Source: Portunus trituberculatus | Lineage: Eukaryota; Arthropoda; Malacostraca; Decapoda; Portunidae | Direction of reading: 5' to 3' | Assembly: GCF_017591435.1 (NCBI RefSeq) | Contig: NC_059256.1 | Coordinates: 9,161,303 to 9,225,302 of the forward strand | DNA: 64,000 nt | Shown: positions 49,573 to 60,544 of the stretch, piece by piece | How the letters are laid out: the number at the start of each line of letters is the position of its first letter | Position numbering within the stretch: position 1 is the stretch's first letter | Notes under the pieces: model-generated | The model's input: the letters and a program-made list of their open reading frames with translations, nothing else | What the model was told of the DNA's origin: nothing | The model's database searches: none | Translations under genes and position numbers: made by a program

Positions 49573-50000
49573 CTCTCACACATACCCACCTCTCTCTCAT
49601 ATATCTGCACCTCTCTCTCTCTCTCTCTCTCTCACATTTTCTTTCACACACACCTCTCTCTCTCTCTCTCTCTCTCACACACCCACCTCTCTCTCTTTTT
49701 CACACATTTTTCTTCCTCTTCCTTTCTCAAACACACATTCTCTCTTTCTCCCAGTCCCTCTCTCAGTCTCTCACTCTCTGCCTCTCCCTCTCTCTCTCTC
49801 CCCCCTCTCACCTGCTTGCACCTCTTGAAACAGGGCACGTTCTTGGTGATAAGGAACTGTTTCTGTGGAGGCAGGTATGGCTTGGTCCGCGATGCCTCCC
49901 CCTCAGCCCAGCACCAGGTCGGGCAGTGGTGAACGAGGTGGTCACCAGCCGCCACAAACTCCTCAGGGGTCAGAACTCCAGTCTCCTTAAATTTAGACTC
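44405..50000 (-). CDS. ATG3: Autophagy-related protein 3 (E2-like ATG8-conjugating enzyme), N-terminal exon missing
   Basis: Six minus-strand exons in register: 50000-49812 (ESKFKETGVLTPEEFVAAGD...), 49101-48967 (IEYHQEQ..GGWVDTHH), 48311-48171 (acidic loop, AADMEAFEESGMLE), about 47998-47825 (EILQTRTYDLHITYDKYYQT), 47442-47315 (RQPLSVEEMYEDFSQDH) and 44555-44405 (HAETMKKICETVLEGG to FTHNFTL stop). About 305 residues; ATG3 is usually about 314, so only a short N-terminal exon (the membrane-sensing helix) is absent. ATG3 accepts ATG8/LC3 from ATG7 and transfers it to phosphatidylethanolamine. The catalytic Cys is in 'SVHPCRHA', spanning the last junction. Exon 4 carries Thr7-Ala5-Gly-rich residues from triplet repeats; its acceptor (CAGAG) is less certain. 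Confidence 0.92.
44905..44950 (-). other. Decoy copy 1 of the ATG3 last-exon acceptor
   Basis: On minus, 'TTCTTTCTCCCACAG' is followed by 'ACACGCAGAGATGATGAAG' and then minisatellite-derived 'acaaaaacacacc'. It matches the true acceptor and the first ~20 bp of the exon at 44555. Confidence 0.75.
45450..45495 (-). other. Decoy copy 2 of the ATG3 last-exon acceptor
   Basis: 'TTTTCTCTGCAG' then 'ACACACAGAGACGATGAAG' on minus. Confidence 0.7.
45680..45725 (-). other. Decoy copy 3 of the ATG3 last-exon acceptor
   Basis: 'TTCTCTCCGGCAG' then 'ACACACAGAGACGATGAAG' on minus. Confidence 0.7.
45761..45970. repeat. Inverted arm of the minisatellite (CCCAAAACAC type)
   Basis: Units switch from G/T-rich to C/A-rich at about 45760, making a large inverted repeat with the preceding array. 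Confidence 0.8.
45985..47313 (+). pseudogene. CR1-like LINE inserted antisense in an ATG3 intron
   Basis: RT domains in order: 'HQFGFRKGRSCVTNLLSFYS' (about 46062), motif A 'YLDLKKAFDKVPHERLL' (about 46170), a TAA before 'GSVLAPILFLVYINDMP' (46354), FADD (about 46435), 'KEKDLGVMIQDHGQF' (about 46645), 'LEYAGVVWSPYKKKHIRKLERLQ' (about 46815) and the C-terminus 'WNSLSEEVVSARSVQSLKGK'. At least four breaks (46354, 46455, 46608, 46920). The 3' tail is a duplicated 'aatacaactaggtg' ending in ACACAC directly against the ATG3 exon at 47315. Confidence 0.88.
47445..47822. repeat. (AGT)n, (GGT)n, (AGT)n and (CT)n tracts filling an ATG3 intron
   Basis: Intron 47824-47443 is mostly microsatellite. (CT)n at 47765-47822 is (GA)n starting right at the GTGAGA donor. 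(AGT)n lies at 47645-47713 and 47447-47503, with (GGT)n at 47582-47640. Confidence 0.9.
48000..48170. repeat. Mosaic simple-repeat intron of ATG3
   Basis: In the transcript sense: GTGTG then (TTG)n from the donor, (CTT)n, (CCT)n, a CTAACCAC branch-point-like site and the acceptor. Nearly all of about 170 bp is simple repeat. Confidence 0.8.
48312..48966. repeat. ATG3 intron made of (GAA)n, (CCT)n, (CT)n, (GACA)n and (CA)n
   Basis: (AGA)n 48319-48349, (CCT)n 48386-48428, (AGA)n 48440-48480, (CT)n 48520-48594, (GACA/GATA)n 48614-48682, (AGA)n 48685-48730 and (CA)n 48731-48801. Confidence 0.9.
49102..49811. repeat. ATG3 intron with GTTTTGGG minisatellite and (CT)n tracts
   Basis: Minisatellite units at about 49135-49465 and interrupted (CT)n at about 49495-49800. 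The donor GTGAGAGG of the exon at 49812 opens directly into (GA)n-type sequence. Confidence 0.85.
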
Positions 50001-50009
50001 CTGAGGGCA

Positions 50010-50125
50010 TGGTTAGGTCAGGTTAGGTCAGGTTAGGCTAGGTCAAGATGGGTTAGTTTAGGTTAGGTTAGGTTAAGTTAGGTTGATGATGATGATGATG
50101 GTTAGGTTAGGTTAGGTTAGGTTAA
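50010..50125. repeat. TTAGG-like interstitial array with (GAT)n
   Basis: 'ggttaggtcaggttagg...' and 'ggttaggttaggttaggttaa' lie just upstream, in the minus sense, of the ATG3 exon at 50000. They read CCTAA/CTAAC toward the acceptor CCCTCAG. Confidence 0.8.
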
Positions 50126-50132
50126 TGATGAT

Positions 50133-50137
50133 GCTGA

Positions 50138-50230
<93 letters not shown>

Positions 50231-50232
50231 TT

Positions 50233-50315
<83 letters not shown>
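50133..50315. repeat. (AGT)n, (AAT)n and (AG)n microsatellites
   Basis: (AGT)n 50136-50180, (AAT)n 50180-50227 and (AG)n 50233-50314. Confidence 0.95.
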
Positions 50316-50329
50316 AACACACACACACA

Positions 50330-50687
50330 CACACACCTTCAATATGGGGTCAAATATTCAGCGACCCCTAAAGCTTTCCCTTTTACTGTATTTATCACGT
50401 TCTGCATGGCTCAATTGTGCTGCCCGGAAGTCAACAGGTGGATGAGGGATTGACCTAGCTCCACTGAGGGTCACGAGGTCATACGAGATCACGAAGAGAA
50501 GATATGGAGTAAAGTTTATCGGGTCACGCCTCTCTCTTGGGTAAATCTTCTTCTTCTTCCTCTTGTGGCGTCTCATTCAATAACATGGAGGAATACGAGC
50601 CTAAATATTCTTGTTTTTATTATTTTTTGGTGTTTTATTTAGGTTTTCTTATTTATTTTGTGTTTTTTATTCTATTTCGTTCGTTCG

Positions 50688-50722
<35 letters not shown>

Positions 50723-51350
50723 ACATTTTCAATCACATTTCAGCACACACTATGATAAAATTGCAATATTACACTGGGAGCCGAGCGGGGAGGCAGCGGA
50801 CATGTGTAGGCTACGTGAGGCTAGCCAAGATGTAGGAAGATTGTACTGTACTTATGCTATGGAATGGTGGTGTTACTGTAAAGCATACTTAAGAAAGATA
50901 AAAATATGGCTGATTTCCTTGTGTATAAGTTTCCGGTGTGTGTGAGTGTGTGTAACTGTGTATGGTGGGTGGATGGTTGAGCGAGGGTGTGGGTGCAGGC
51001 TGCAGACTGGGGCACATGACGTGGAGCCTGTGGTGACTGGTGACTGGTGAGGCGGTGACTGGTTCACTCTGGTATTTACACGACTGCCGAGGGAATAATA
51101 CATAAGGTTCAGTCTTAGGCGCTCACGAGGGAATATACATACTGTAAGGTTCAATCTAGCTAAGTTAGTTATTAAAGATATAATCGGACACCGGAGTTCT
51201 GTTTCAAGGTAAGAAGGACGTACTGCTATATACACCAAATGACAAATGCAACATATGACTGCAAAACAAACACAAGTCTTATATTCTTCTTTAAGTGTCT
51301 GTGTGACTTCGCCCAAGCTAGTCATGTTCGCTAGACCCTTCTTCAGTAGC
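50330..51350. other. Unassigned DNA
   Basis: No gene recognised. The ATG3 N-terminal exon was looked for here and not found. A short (AG)n tract lies at 50691-50719. Confidence 0.5.
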
Positions 51351-51354
51351 GACC

Positions 51355-51645
51355 TCCTTCCACTCTATCACCATACACACCACTGTCACCACACACCATA
51401 CACCACACTGCTCTCTTTCACTATCACCACACACACCACTGTCACCACACACCATACACCACACTGCTCTCTTCCACTCTATCACCACACACACCACTGT
51501 CACCACACACCATACACCACACTGCTCTCTTCCACTCTCTCACCACACACACCACTGTCACCACACACCATACACCACACTGCTCTCTTCCACTCTCTCA
51601 CCACACACACCACTGTCACCACACACCATACACCATTATTGATTT
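51355..51645. repeat. ~58-bp tandem repeat, five copies
   Basis: Unit: 'ccaccacacacaccactgtcaccacacaccatacaccacactgctctctt' plus a variable end. Confidence 0.9.
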
Positions 51646-51659
51646 ATTTTTGTTGCTTT

Positions 51660-54600
51660 TTATTAGTTTTGAATGTCGTGATTTGTAATGTCGATTTTTT
51701 GTAGCTCATCTCTCACTGTTTATCATGTTTTGTTTTTTATGATTATGTGTTATTTTTGTTATTTTGCATTGTTTTCTTATTTATTTGCGTTGTTTTGTAT
51801 TAGTTTTGTATATTGTGTTTATGTCGACATTTTGAAGCTCCTCCCCACGGCTACTTGTATCTTCAAATAGACTAAAACCATTAAAACATTAAATATTCCA
51901 CACATAATTCCCAGATAACTTTCAAATACTGAGAATTTAACACAAACAAGGACATAGTATTGGAATGTATTGTGCTGTGAATGCTGAGTTTATTAATGTC
52001 GAGATTTTGAAGCTCACCATGGCTACGTACTTGTATCCTCAAATAAACTAAAACCATAATAACACTGAATAATTTCCTGATAACTTTCAAATACTGAGAA
52101 TTTAACACATACAAAGACATAGTATTGGAATTTGTAGCGGGCAAGGAGAAGAGAGTCAATTCCTTTAGAGCCACAGCGGATAATGGCGTCTGTACCTCCC
52201 GCAAAGACACACAGTTGACCTCACTGGAGTGCCATTATATTTTGAGCCTTTATAGAGGTGACAGTGTCGTGACAGAGGTGGTGGAGGTGAATAAGACACC
52301 AAGGAACAGGTGTGTAAGGTGTGGCAGTGGTGTTGATAAGGTATTAGTGTGTAAGGAGGGAAAGAAGTGTGTTGGGGCGAGTGCACGTCTGCTCATGTCA
52401 ACAAACTTAGTGGTGGTGATGGCCGTGTGGTGTTTGGTGTTGCTTATACACCCCATAAACACATTCAAACACATCCACAACATGCCCATATACACCCAAA
52501 CACCCCCGTACATAAAGTGAAGTGATGACATTCCTTACAGCACCAGCGGCGAGACGAGAGAGCAATGCAATTCTTCACCACAACCCTCAACACCGCCTCA
52601 CCATCATTTATTTCAGGTATTTCTAAGGCCACTCTCTTATTTGTAGGTTTTCTTTGCATCTGAGAGTGAAAACAGTGCCCAAATGTTGAAAAGGTGATGG
52701 GTCTAACGAGCAGTTGTCAGTATTACCAGCTATTATTTGCTTCTTTGACTCACCGTAAGCCAAACATGTGTCAGAATGGAACCACTACGCTACCATTGCA
52801 TGTTTCCTGGCCAAGTTTGCCCGATAAGGCTTAATTTGGTTGTGGTGAGATAATAAATGCAACATAAGGATTATGGAGCCAGCGCTGCAGTGTTCCCGGA
52901 TGTTACCTCCCGCCCGGGCCCCCCGCCCCGCCCCCAACCACCACCCTGTCCCCCCCGTGGCAACCTGCGGGTTCCAATACTTTTTTTTATATATTCTCTA
53001 AAAATAATATTACGCTTCCATGATGTGTTTTTATGGTTTCTCTAAATATTTCGTTGTGTTTGAAGTGTGTTCCGCGCCTGTGTTCGGTAAATATGTGGCG
53101 TTTAGTGGTGTTTTATAGCTTGAATATGAGCTGCCAAAACCGTCCAAATTTTCCAACTCCCGATTTCAATTTTTTTATTTTGAGGTGTACTGGGCCTTTA
53201 TTTGATCAAAGAATCGTGTGTACTTTTTTAAGCTTGAAATCAATCCATTGAGTGAAATATGTGGACTTTGAAGTGGTGTTTTGTCCCGTTTAACGTATGT
53301 TTTATTTTTTCGATTTTATTTGTTTACGTTTCTGTTTGACGGTCAAACTCGTTGTAGAATGCCTTAAAAGAAAGCTCAGACTCTGTACAATGTGTTAGAA
53401 TACTCGCCAAGTGAAAATAGGTGGACTTTACAAGACCTTTTAATGAGTTTAGAGTTTAATGGTTTTGTTTTACATAAATGCTCTTTCACTCGTTCACTTC
53501 TGGTTCTAGGTCAGTGTTGGATGCCTGAGAAGAGAGTTTATATTGTCTAATATTTTTCGAAAGAAATATAAAGTCGAAATGGCTGGACGTTTTGGCAGCG
53601 TTATAAGTGGAAATGTTTATATACATTTTATATACCTAATCTAGACAGTTTTTAAAACTAGTTAAGCAGGAGATGTTTTGATGTTTTGGATATTAATTAA
53701 AGTATCTATCAAGTCATAAAAAAGTAAGCATTCGGCCTTGGCTTCGTTTTTTCTTGAAGTCATTTTTAAAATTATTTACGTAAATCAGACGAGTCACCAC
53801 TGTTCCCGCGCTCTTGATGACGTCACAGCCCAGGCCCAGGCCGGGTCCCTCCTCCCTACCGCCCAGTTCGTCGATATTTTGCCTAATATCTAGTGATTTC
53901 TACGTGTTTTCATGTGTTTCTTGGCTCAGGTGTGTAGATATTAGTAGCAGAAGGAAGAAGCAAGGATAAATAAAGGAGGGTGAGGAGGAAGGAAGGAGAA
54001 AGGGTGGAATAAGTGGAGGAGCAGGCAAGCCACAATAGGTACTCTCCCTCCACTTCCTCAATATTTTGCCTAATATCTCGTGTTTTCTAAGTGTTTTGAT
54101 GTGTTTCTAGGCTCAGGCGTGTAGATGGGAGCAGTAGAAGAAAGAAAAAGAAAGAGGACGAAGAAGAAAGGAAAAATGGAAGTGGAAGAAGAGGAGGAGC
54201 CAAGCCACAATATTTAGGTAAGTCCCCTTTTTAATGTTACCGTTCTTTATAACGCATTTTGGTGTTTTGGGGTTAAATCTGAAGTATTTTGAGTGTGTTT
54301 GGTAGTGTTGCAGGGCGTTTTGGGTGTATTTTGTGTGTTTTCAGTGTGTGTTAGATGTTTTTTAGGTATATTTTACATATCTTGAGTGTGGTGTAGAGGG
54401 TGTTTGAATATATGGGTGTGTTCTGAGTGCGGTTAGGGTAATTTTGAGGTGTTGCATGGTGTATTGAGTGTGTTTTAGGTTAGTTTTAAGGGTTTTAAGT
54501 GGTCTGTGCGTGTGTGGGATGATTTTGGTGTGTGCTGAGTGTTTTAAGTGGTCTGTGCGTGTGTGTGGGTATGATTTTGGTGTGTGCTGAGTGTTTTAAG
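51660..54600. repeat. Direct segmental duplication, copy 1 (copy 2 at 61295-64000)
   Basis: Alignment by eye is nearly continuous: 52130/61605 (tttgtagcgggcaaggagaag), 52860/62300, 53280/62710 and 54200/63640. Copy 1 also has an internal tandem duplication of about 160 bp (51845-51970 and 52020-52135). A frame at 52125-52370 ('EFVAGKEKRVNSFRATAD', 'RNRCVRCGSGVDK') is partly kept in copy 2 but is interrupted there. No known domain. Confidence 0.85.
53780..54217 (+). promoter_or_regulatory. Candidate promoter with CRE and first exon
   Basis: A palindromic CRE, TGACGTCA, at 53818-53825 lies in a GC-rich block. About 400 bp downstream a purine-rich segment ends in a consensus donor, TTTAG/GTAAGT (54217/54218). 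Its only long frame starts at an ATG near 54126 and stops at the TAG of the donor, so this is probably 5'UTR. The same layout is in copy 2 (CRE 63250-63257, donor after 63651). Confidence 0.5.
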
Positions 54601-54790
54601 TGGTCTGTGTGTGTGTGTGTGGAGTGTGTGGGTACGATTTTGGTGTGTGCTGAGTGTTTTTACGTGGTCTGTGTGTGTGTGTGTGTGTGGGGGTGATTTT
54701 GGTGTGTGCTAAGTGTTTCTAGTTTAGTTATGGGTTTATTTATTAATATTTTGAAGTGTTGCGTAGTGTTTTGAGTGTGTTTTGAGTTAA
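54250..54790. repeat. T/G-rich minisatellite (gtgttttg and ttttaagtggtctgtg units)
   Basis: Includes four ~60-bp units, 'gattttggtgtgtgctgagtgttttaagtggtctgtg', at about 54515-54700. Confidence 0.8.
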
Positions 54791-54844
54791 TGTCCTCACT
54801 TACTTTTGTTACTCTTGTATAATTTCATGGTATGATGGACGCAG

Positions 54845-56083
54845 CTGAGGTGGGCCTCCGGTGTGGCCAGGCAGTTCAGCCTTGCCGTCAACCCTCCATG
54901 TGATGAGTGAGTTTGGGGTGGGATGTTTTGGGGGTTTTGAGTGTGCTTTGGATGTGTTTAGGTGATGTTTGGATGTTTGCCTCATCCGCATGTTCAAACA
55001 CTAGCAGCTGGTGTGACTTGATTTTTTTTTTTTTTTTTTTTTTCCTTATTTTTCAACAATCTCAGCCTTTTTCCCAACCTAACCTAATGTAGCACCCCAT
55101 AACCACTCCCTCTCACTCCCTGGCTGCTAAAAAATTCAATTCAAAACAAAGTTATAGAATTTATGACTTGAATTTTTGAGGATATTGTAAGGTATTGGTT
55201 GTCTTTGAAGTATTTACCTTGTTGTATTGATATGATAATCCAAATATCTTACTTATGTGTTTTTAAGGGTTCAGATTTTCCTGTATAATCACTCCCAGAT
55301 CTTTTTCCTCTTTAGTCTTCATTATTTTTTGCTCTCCCATCAAATAGTTCCATACCGGTCTTCTCTTACTCTTTCCTAGTTCCATTACATGACATTAAAC
55401 TCCAATTTCCACTTGTTGCTCCACTCCTAGATCTTGTTTGTGTCTTCCTGTAACAGCAAACAGTCCTCTCTGGTTTTGATAACTCTTAGCAGCTCTGCAT
55501 CATCACCAAACATATTAATAGAATGTCAATGTCGCTTACATAAATCTGGAACATAATGGGGGCTAACACTGACCCTTGTGGCACTCTGCTGGTTACTTAA
55601 CCCCAAGATGAGTATGTATCTCTGATCACAGTTCTCATTTCCCTGTCCTTCAAATAATCTCTTGTCCATTGGAGCAAGGTTCCTCACAGTCCTCCTATGT
55701 TCTCTAGTTTCTAAAGTAATCTTTCATGAGGGACTTTATCAAAAGCCTTTTTCATGTCCAGGTATACTGTGTCCACCATCCGTCTCTGCTTTCCAGTCCT
55801 TCTGTAACTCTGGAGTAGAAGCTTAATAAGTTTGATACACATGACTTCCGTGTCCTGAACCCAAATTGTCTTTTCAATATGACTTATTCTTCTTCCAGAT
55901 GTTTAACCCATTTTTCTTTGATAATGATTTCACACAACTTCCCCAAAACACTTCTAAGTGACGCCGGTCTGTAGGTTAGTGGTTCAGTTGCCTTTCCTCT
56001 TTTAAATATCACTATTACATTAGCTCTTCCATTCTAGTGGAACTTTCCCTTCATTTAGTGAACTTGTAATTATTTCCAAAATT

Positions 56084-56150
<67 letters not shown>

Positions 56151-56847
56151 TTAGCTAGTTGTAGTTTTCCAGAGCCTGGGCTTTACGCTGGTGTGGCCCC
56201 GTCTCCATATCTACACTTATCCAATTTTTCTTTCAAACGCTGCACACTCATTGCTGACACCACTTCTTCACCCAAACTCTGCACACTCATTGCTGACACC
56301 ACTTCTTCACCCAAACTGTTCCACATCTCAACACATCTTTGCGGGAAACTCTATTTTTTAACATCTCTCAGACATCTTCCCTTCCTCAGCTTTTTACTAT
56401 GCGATCTTGTTGTTTGAATGTCATATTCTTCTCTCAGTCTAACCTAACCTTGTCATTTTATTTATTTATTGATTAATTTTTAACTAACCTAACCAAACAT
56501 TTGCAGGTCCGCAGAAAAAGACACGCTGATTTATTTGAAGTCAAGGACGGAGCCTTGAAAAACACCACAGTTTTGTCCACCGCCATCACCACCTTCTCCC
56601 AGATCAAGGACAAAGTGTATTACAGACTCACACATAAGGAAGATATGCGTGTGATTGTGTTTGGGTGTGTTTGGATGCATTTGGGTGTGTTTTGGGTCTG
56701 TTTGGGTGTGTTTTGAGGTGTTTTAGTGTGTTTGGTGTGTTTTGGGGTTTTGGATGTTTGGGTGTGTTTTGATGTGTGTGCATTTGGTGTGTTTGTGTTT
56801 TGAGGTGTTTTGATGTGTTTTGAGTGTGTTTAGATGTGTTTTGTGTG

Positions 56848-56936
<89 letters not shown>

Positions 56937-58824
56937 GTAAGAGTTTTTGTGCTATTGATACTCTGTCAATAGATCATTAAACATCTCTTAAAAACTGGAG
57001 GGTTTGGCTGTGTTTCTGGGGTGTTTTGAAAGAGTGTGTTTTGTGGGGTTTGGGTGTTTTTGGGTGTTTGGGTGTTTTTGTGTTTGGTGTGTTTTTGTTG
57101 TGAGTGTTTTGGGTGTTTTGGGGATATTTGGGTGTGTGTTTTGGGTGTTTAGGAGTGTTGTTTGGGGATTTGAGTGTGCTTTGGGTGTGTTTGGTGGTGT
57201 TTGAATGTGTTTGGGTGATATTTAGATGTGTCTCTCATCTGCGTGTTGAAACACCAAAAAACACCCCAGAAGACCTCAAAACACACCAAAACCTCCCAGA
57301 GCACACTCTGAGCACACCAAAAACACCCCAAAACACACCAAAACAAGCACACTCTAAGCACAAAACAAAACACACCAAAACACACAAAACACACCACAAC
57401 ACACACAAACACACAGAACACAAACACACCAAAACATTCCCAAAACACACTCGTTTTCAAGGTAACCTAATCTAACACCCCATAACCACTCCTCTCTCTC
57501 CCACAGATTTGAATCTTGTGTTTTGAAGTTTTTAATGTTTTTCTGTTTTTTTACATTATTCGTGTGTTTTTGTTTTTTAATGTTTTTTAATGTGTTTTGG
57601 TGTTTTTCATTCATTGTTCCTGTGTTTTCTAATTTTTTGGTGTTTTAAGCCTCCTTTCCAAGCACGCCATCACACACAACCTGCAGTTCATGCTGCAGGC
57701 CATGGGGAGGCGGTGGAGGTGTGGGGTCCAGCACGCCATCACAGACAACCTGCAGTTCATGCTTGGGATGGGACACACTGGGACAGCCTCGGAAGTTGGT
57801 GGGGCTGTGGCAATTTTGCCACTCAGACCTGTTGCCATGTTACTATTATTGCACATCCTAAGAAGGTGTGTGTATGTGTGCATATGTGTGTTTACCTAGT
57901 AGTATTGTACAGGGTTGGAGCGGGCCTCGTAGCGTCCTGTCTCCATGTCTCCAATTTTTTCCTTCAAGTTATGCACATTATGTGGTGTAACAACTTCACC
58001 GCTCAATGCATTCCACTTTTCCACCGTTCTATGAGGAAAACTATTTTCCAATATCCTTGACACACTGCCTCATCCTGATCTTGTTTACATGTCCTCTTGT
58101 CCTTCCATCTTCTGTCAGTCACCAGCACCAGGTCTTCCTTGTCTATTTTGTTCAATGCCATTGACTATCTTGTACATTGTTATTAGGTCCCCTCATTCTC
58201 TTCTATCTTGTAAGGTTGGCAGTCACATTTCCTTCAGCCATTCTTTGTATATTAGGTCCTTTAGTTCTGGCACCATCTTTTTAGCAATCTTCTGTATCCG
58301 TTCTAATCTTCTTATATCCTTTTCAGAACTCGTGGAGACCACACCACAGCTGCATATTCCAGCCTTGGGCGTATCATGCTTGTGATGATTTTTTTCATCA
58401 TATCTTTGTCCATGAATTGAAGTGTCATTCTTATATTTGTCAACATTTTACATGATAATCCAAATATCTTGCCTATGTGTTTTTTGGGTTCAGATTTTCC
58501 TGTATAATCACTCCCAGTTTGATAACTCTTAGCAGCTTTGCATCATCAGCAAGTACATTAATATAACTGTTTACCCCATTGTGAATGTCGTTTACATAAA
58601 TCTGGAACATAAATAGAATTTTAAAGTTTTTATGTTGTGGATTTATCATTGGTGTGGATATAATGTGGATATTCATATTTAGTAATTTTAAATAGTATTG
58701 TGTGTGTGGATATTTGTGGATTTATCATTGATGTGGATATAATGTGTGGATATTAATTCATTGTGTGTGTGTGTGGATAGGAGACTTTAATATATACTTT
58801 AGACAGAATATATATTTTATTATT

Positions 58825-58904
<80 letters not shown>

Positions 58905-59148
58905 CCAGCTTTATATATTAATTACTCAGGAAATTATTATTATTACCATTATTATCAATTATTTATATTTTCTGTTATTCTCTCATTTATTTATTTATTT
59001 CATTTATTTATTTGAGTTTTAGTACTTAAGTTTCGCCGCCTGTCTGTATGTCTGTCTGTTTGTATGTCTTGTTATGGCTTTCAATACAGAGATATATTTT
59101 CAGTACATATTTGGGACTATTTATTTATTCCTGTGTGTGTGGGGGGGG

Positions 59149-59186
<38 letters not shown>

Positions 59187-59303
59187 GCTAAATTTAGGCC
59201 ACAAGGTCAGCATGACTTGTACAGCCTCATTGACCATCTCCTAGACTCTGCCACCCTCAAGGAAATACTCAGGGAATATCCTCAGTTTGCTCCCAGACTG
59301 TAG
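54845..59303 (+). CDS. Unidentified gene, four phase-compatible exons including the C-terminus
   Basis: Exons: 54845-54906 (LRWASGVARQFSLAVNPPC..), 56515-56650 (KRHADLFEVKDGALKNTTV.. to HKEDMR), 57663-57865 (HAITHNLQFMLQAM.. to LLLLHILR) and 59198-59303 (PQGQHDLYSLIDHLLDSATL.. to FAPRL, TAG). The junctions fit phases 2, 0 and 2. The acceptors are GCAG, CCAAG and TTTAG with (CT)n as pyrimidine tract. Exon 3 repeats about 35 bp ('HAITHNLQFML', then 'HAITDNLQFML'). A 3'UTR with AATAAA at 59479-59484 follows. I do not recognise the family. Upstream exons may start at the CRE promoter near 53.8 kb. The first exon is the weakest. Confidence 0.5.
55235..56440 (-). pseudogene. CR1-like LINE (antisense in the unidentified gene)
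   Basis: The minus strand carries 'VYLDMKKAFDKVPH' (about 55770-55730), 'VPQGSVLAPIMFQIYV', FGDD in place of FADD (about 55515) and 'KKDLGVIIQ' (about 55290). The C-terminal part, with 'CRYGDGATPAY', is at about 56410-56160. A (TG)n tract at 56082-56149 interrupts it. Same family as 45985-47313. Confidence 0.8.
56640..56935. repeat. GTTTTGG-type minisatellite and (CT)n
   Basis: T/G units 56650-56850, then pure (CT)n 56852-56932. Confidence 0.85.
57000..57465. repeat. Inverted-repeat minisatellite (GTTTTGGG arm then CCAAAACAC arm)
   Basis: T/G-rich units at 57000-57235 face C/A-rich units at 57245-57450, centred near 57240. Confidence 0.85.
57890..58680 (-). pseudogene. CR1-like LINE 3' part with internal deletion
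   Basis: Minus-strand remnants of the CR1 C-terminus ('KNGWKEM..NLTRQK'-style region near 58200, the 'FRNLE'-like junction near 58320) and RT ('FQIYVNDIHNGVNSYINVLA' then DDAKLLRVIK at about 58610-58520). A deletion joins motif C directly to 'GVIIQENLNPKN'. The 3' end lies 20-30 bp from the donor of the exon at 57865. Confidence 0.75.
58828..58901. repeat. (CT)n microsatellite
   Basis: About 74 bp of pure CT. Confidence 0.95.
59150..59183. repeat. (CT)n acting as pyrimidine tract of an acceptor
   Basis: Followed by 'attgctaaatttag' and the exon at 59198. Confidence 0.8.
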
Positions 59304-59478
59304 GAAGTCTAAGGCAATAAGGTGTGCAATATGTGTATTTATTTATTGAAATACTTGTATTCTTGTTGTGTATACTGTCCAGAGTTATGTTTGTGATACT
59401 TTAACCTTAAGTCTTTGCCCAGGGGGTGGGTGGCAAGGCCCATCCTCCTCCTTTGTTGTAATTATTTATTAGTTCAAC

Positions 59479-59484
59479 AATAAA
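59479..59484 (+). terminator. Polyadenylation signal AATAAA
   Basis: About 175 bp after the stop at 59303. The 'caacaataaatgtatcaatcaatc' context recurs inverted near 40205. Confidence 0.45.
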
Positions 59485-59493
59485 TGTATCAAT

Positions 59494-59496
<3 letters not shown>

Positions 59497-59564
<68 letters not shown>

Positions 59565-60540
59565 GCAGCTATGTAATCGCCGCTGGGCGAATGTAGTGTT
59601 CAGGATGACAAAACAACCCAGTCGTTTAGTCGCTTTAATGCGGTTAACCTGCATGACAATCAAATTGACACCAGTATGAGGAATATTGAAATGTAAACAA
59701 AAACATGCAAAATAAGACGTGTAGCCATCATAATAATAATTGATTACTTAATACAACATACAGGCAACGTAAGGATAACCGATATAAACATCATAATGTA
59801 CCAGATAATTCTTAATGCCCTACTTATACATAATCACTGACACAGTGATAAGTAACATGAATCATGAACAATGACACGAAGGCAACCATACGTGTATTGT
59901 AACTCACAGTGTAATAGCAATGAACTTAACAATAATTCTCAGCTGAGTAGCAAATGGCAAATGAACTACAACATAACACTTACGACAATGAGGGTCGGCG
60001 TTGGACAGAATAAGATGTATGGAGAATCAGAGGGCGGAGTGCAACTCCTCTCTCACTGACGACCAGACAGAATCTGCCTCCTTCAGAGGCAGCTGGGGCA
60101 CACCACATGCGACCTATTTCTTCATCCCCTGCAGAATCAGCAGCGATCCTCTGTGTCCTTATCTATCCTACGCGCAGCGTCATCAGTCTTGCACATAAAC
60201 AACCCTCTCACTACCTCTCTGCATCTAAGTTAACCTCCGTACATCTTCACTACTGTTACTTACTGTTATATGTCCTTAATACTACAAGTTATGATAATTA
60301 ACTATTCTCTTATTACTTAGCATCCTCTATCGCCAGCAGCCTCACATCACAGTGTGAGGCACCACGACTGGCGACTACAAGCTAGGTCAAACCAATCGTA
60401 TTTTTACCACTACTCTTATTCCATTGTCATCCCTCGCCTCTGATCCTATTTATTACTTATGGCGTTACCAGACGACAATGAGCAGCTCGCCACTGTTACA
60501 CCTCGTCCCCCACTCAAGGGATAATACTCGCTTTGGTGAG
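59497..60540. other. (CT)n and unassigned DNA
   Basis: (CT)n 59497-59561. The rest shows no gene. 'tgttacacctcgtcccccactcaaggg' near 60495 looks LTR-like, but no second LTR was found. Confidence 0.45.
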
Positions 60541-60544
60541 GGGC

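Noticed and set aside
52125..52520. 131-codon frame as a real gene
   Set aside because: The equivalent frame in the duplicate (61601-61789) is shifted after about 50 codons, there is no known domain, and the C-terminal part is low complexity.
53033..53251. 72-codon frame conserved in both duplicates
   Set aside because: Conservation reflects the recent segmental duplication of the whole region, not selection on this frame.
57354..57614. Minus-strand frame NEKHQNTLKNIKKQKH..
   Set aside because: Low-complexity AC-rich translation next to the minisatellite; no splice or start evidence.
60001..60301. Short plus-strand frames in the unassigned 60-kb region
   Set aside because: Overlapping short frames without domain or splice support.
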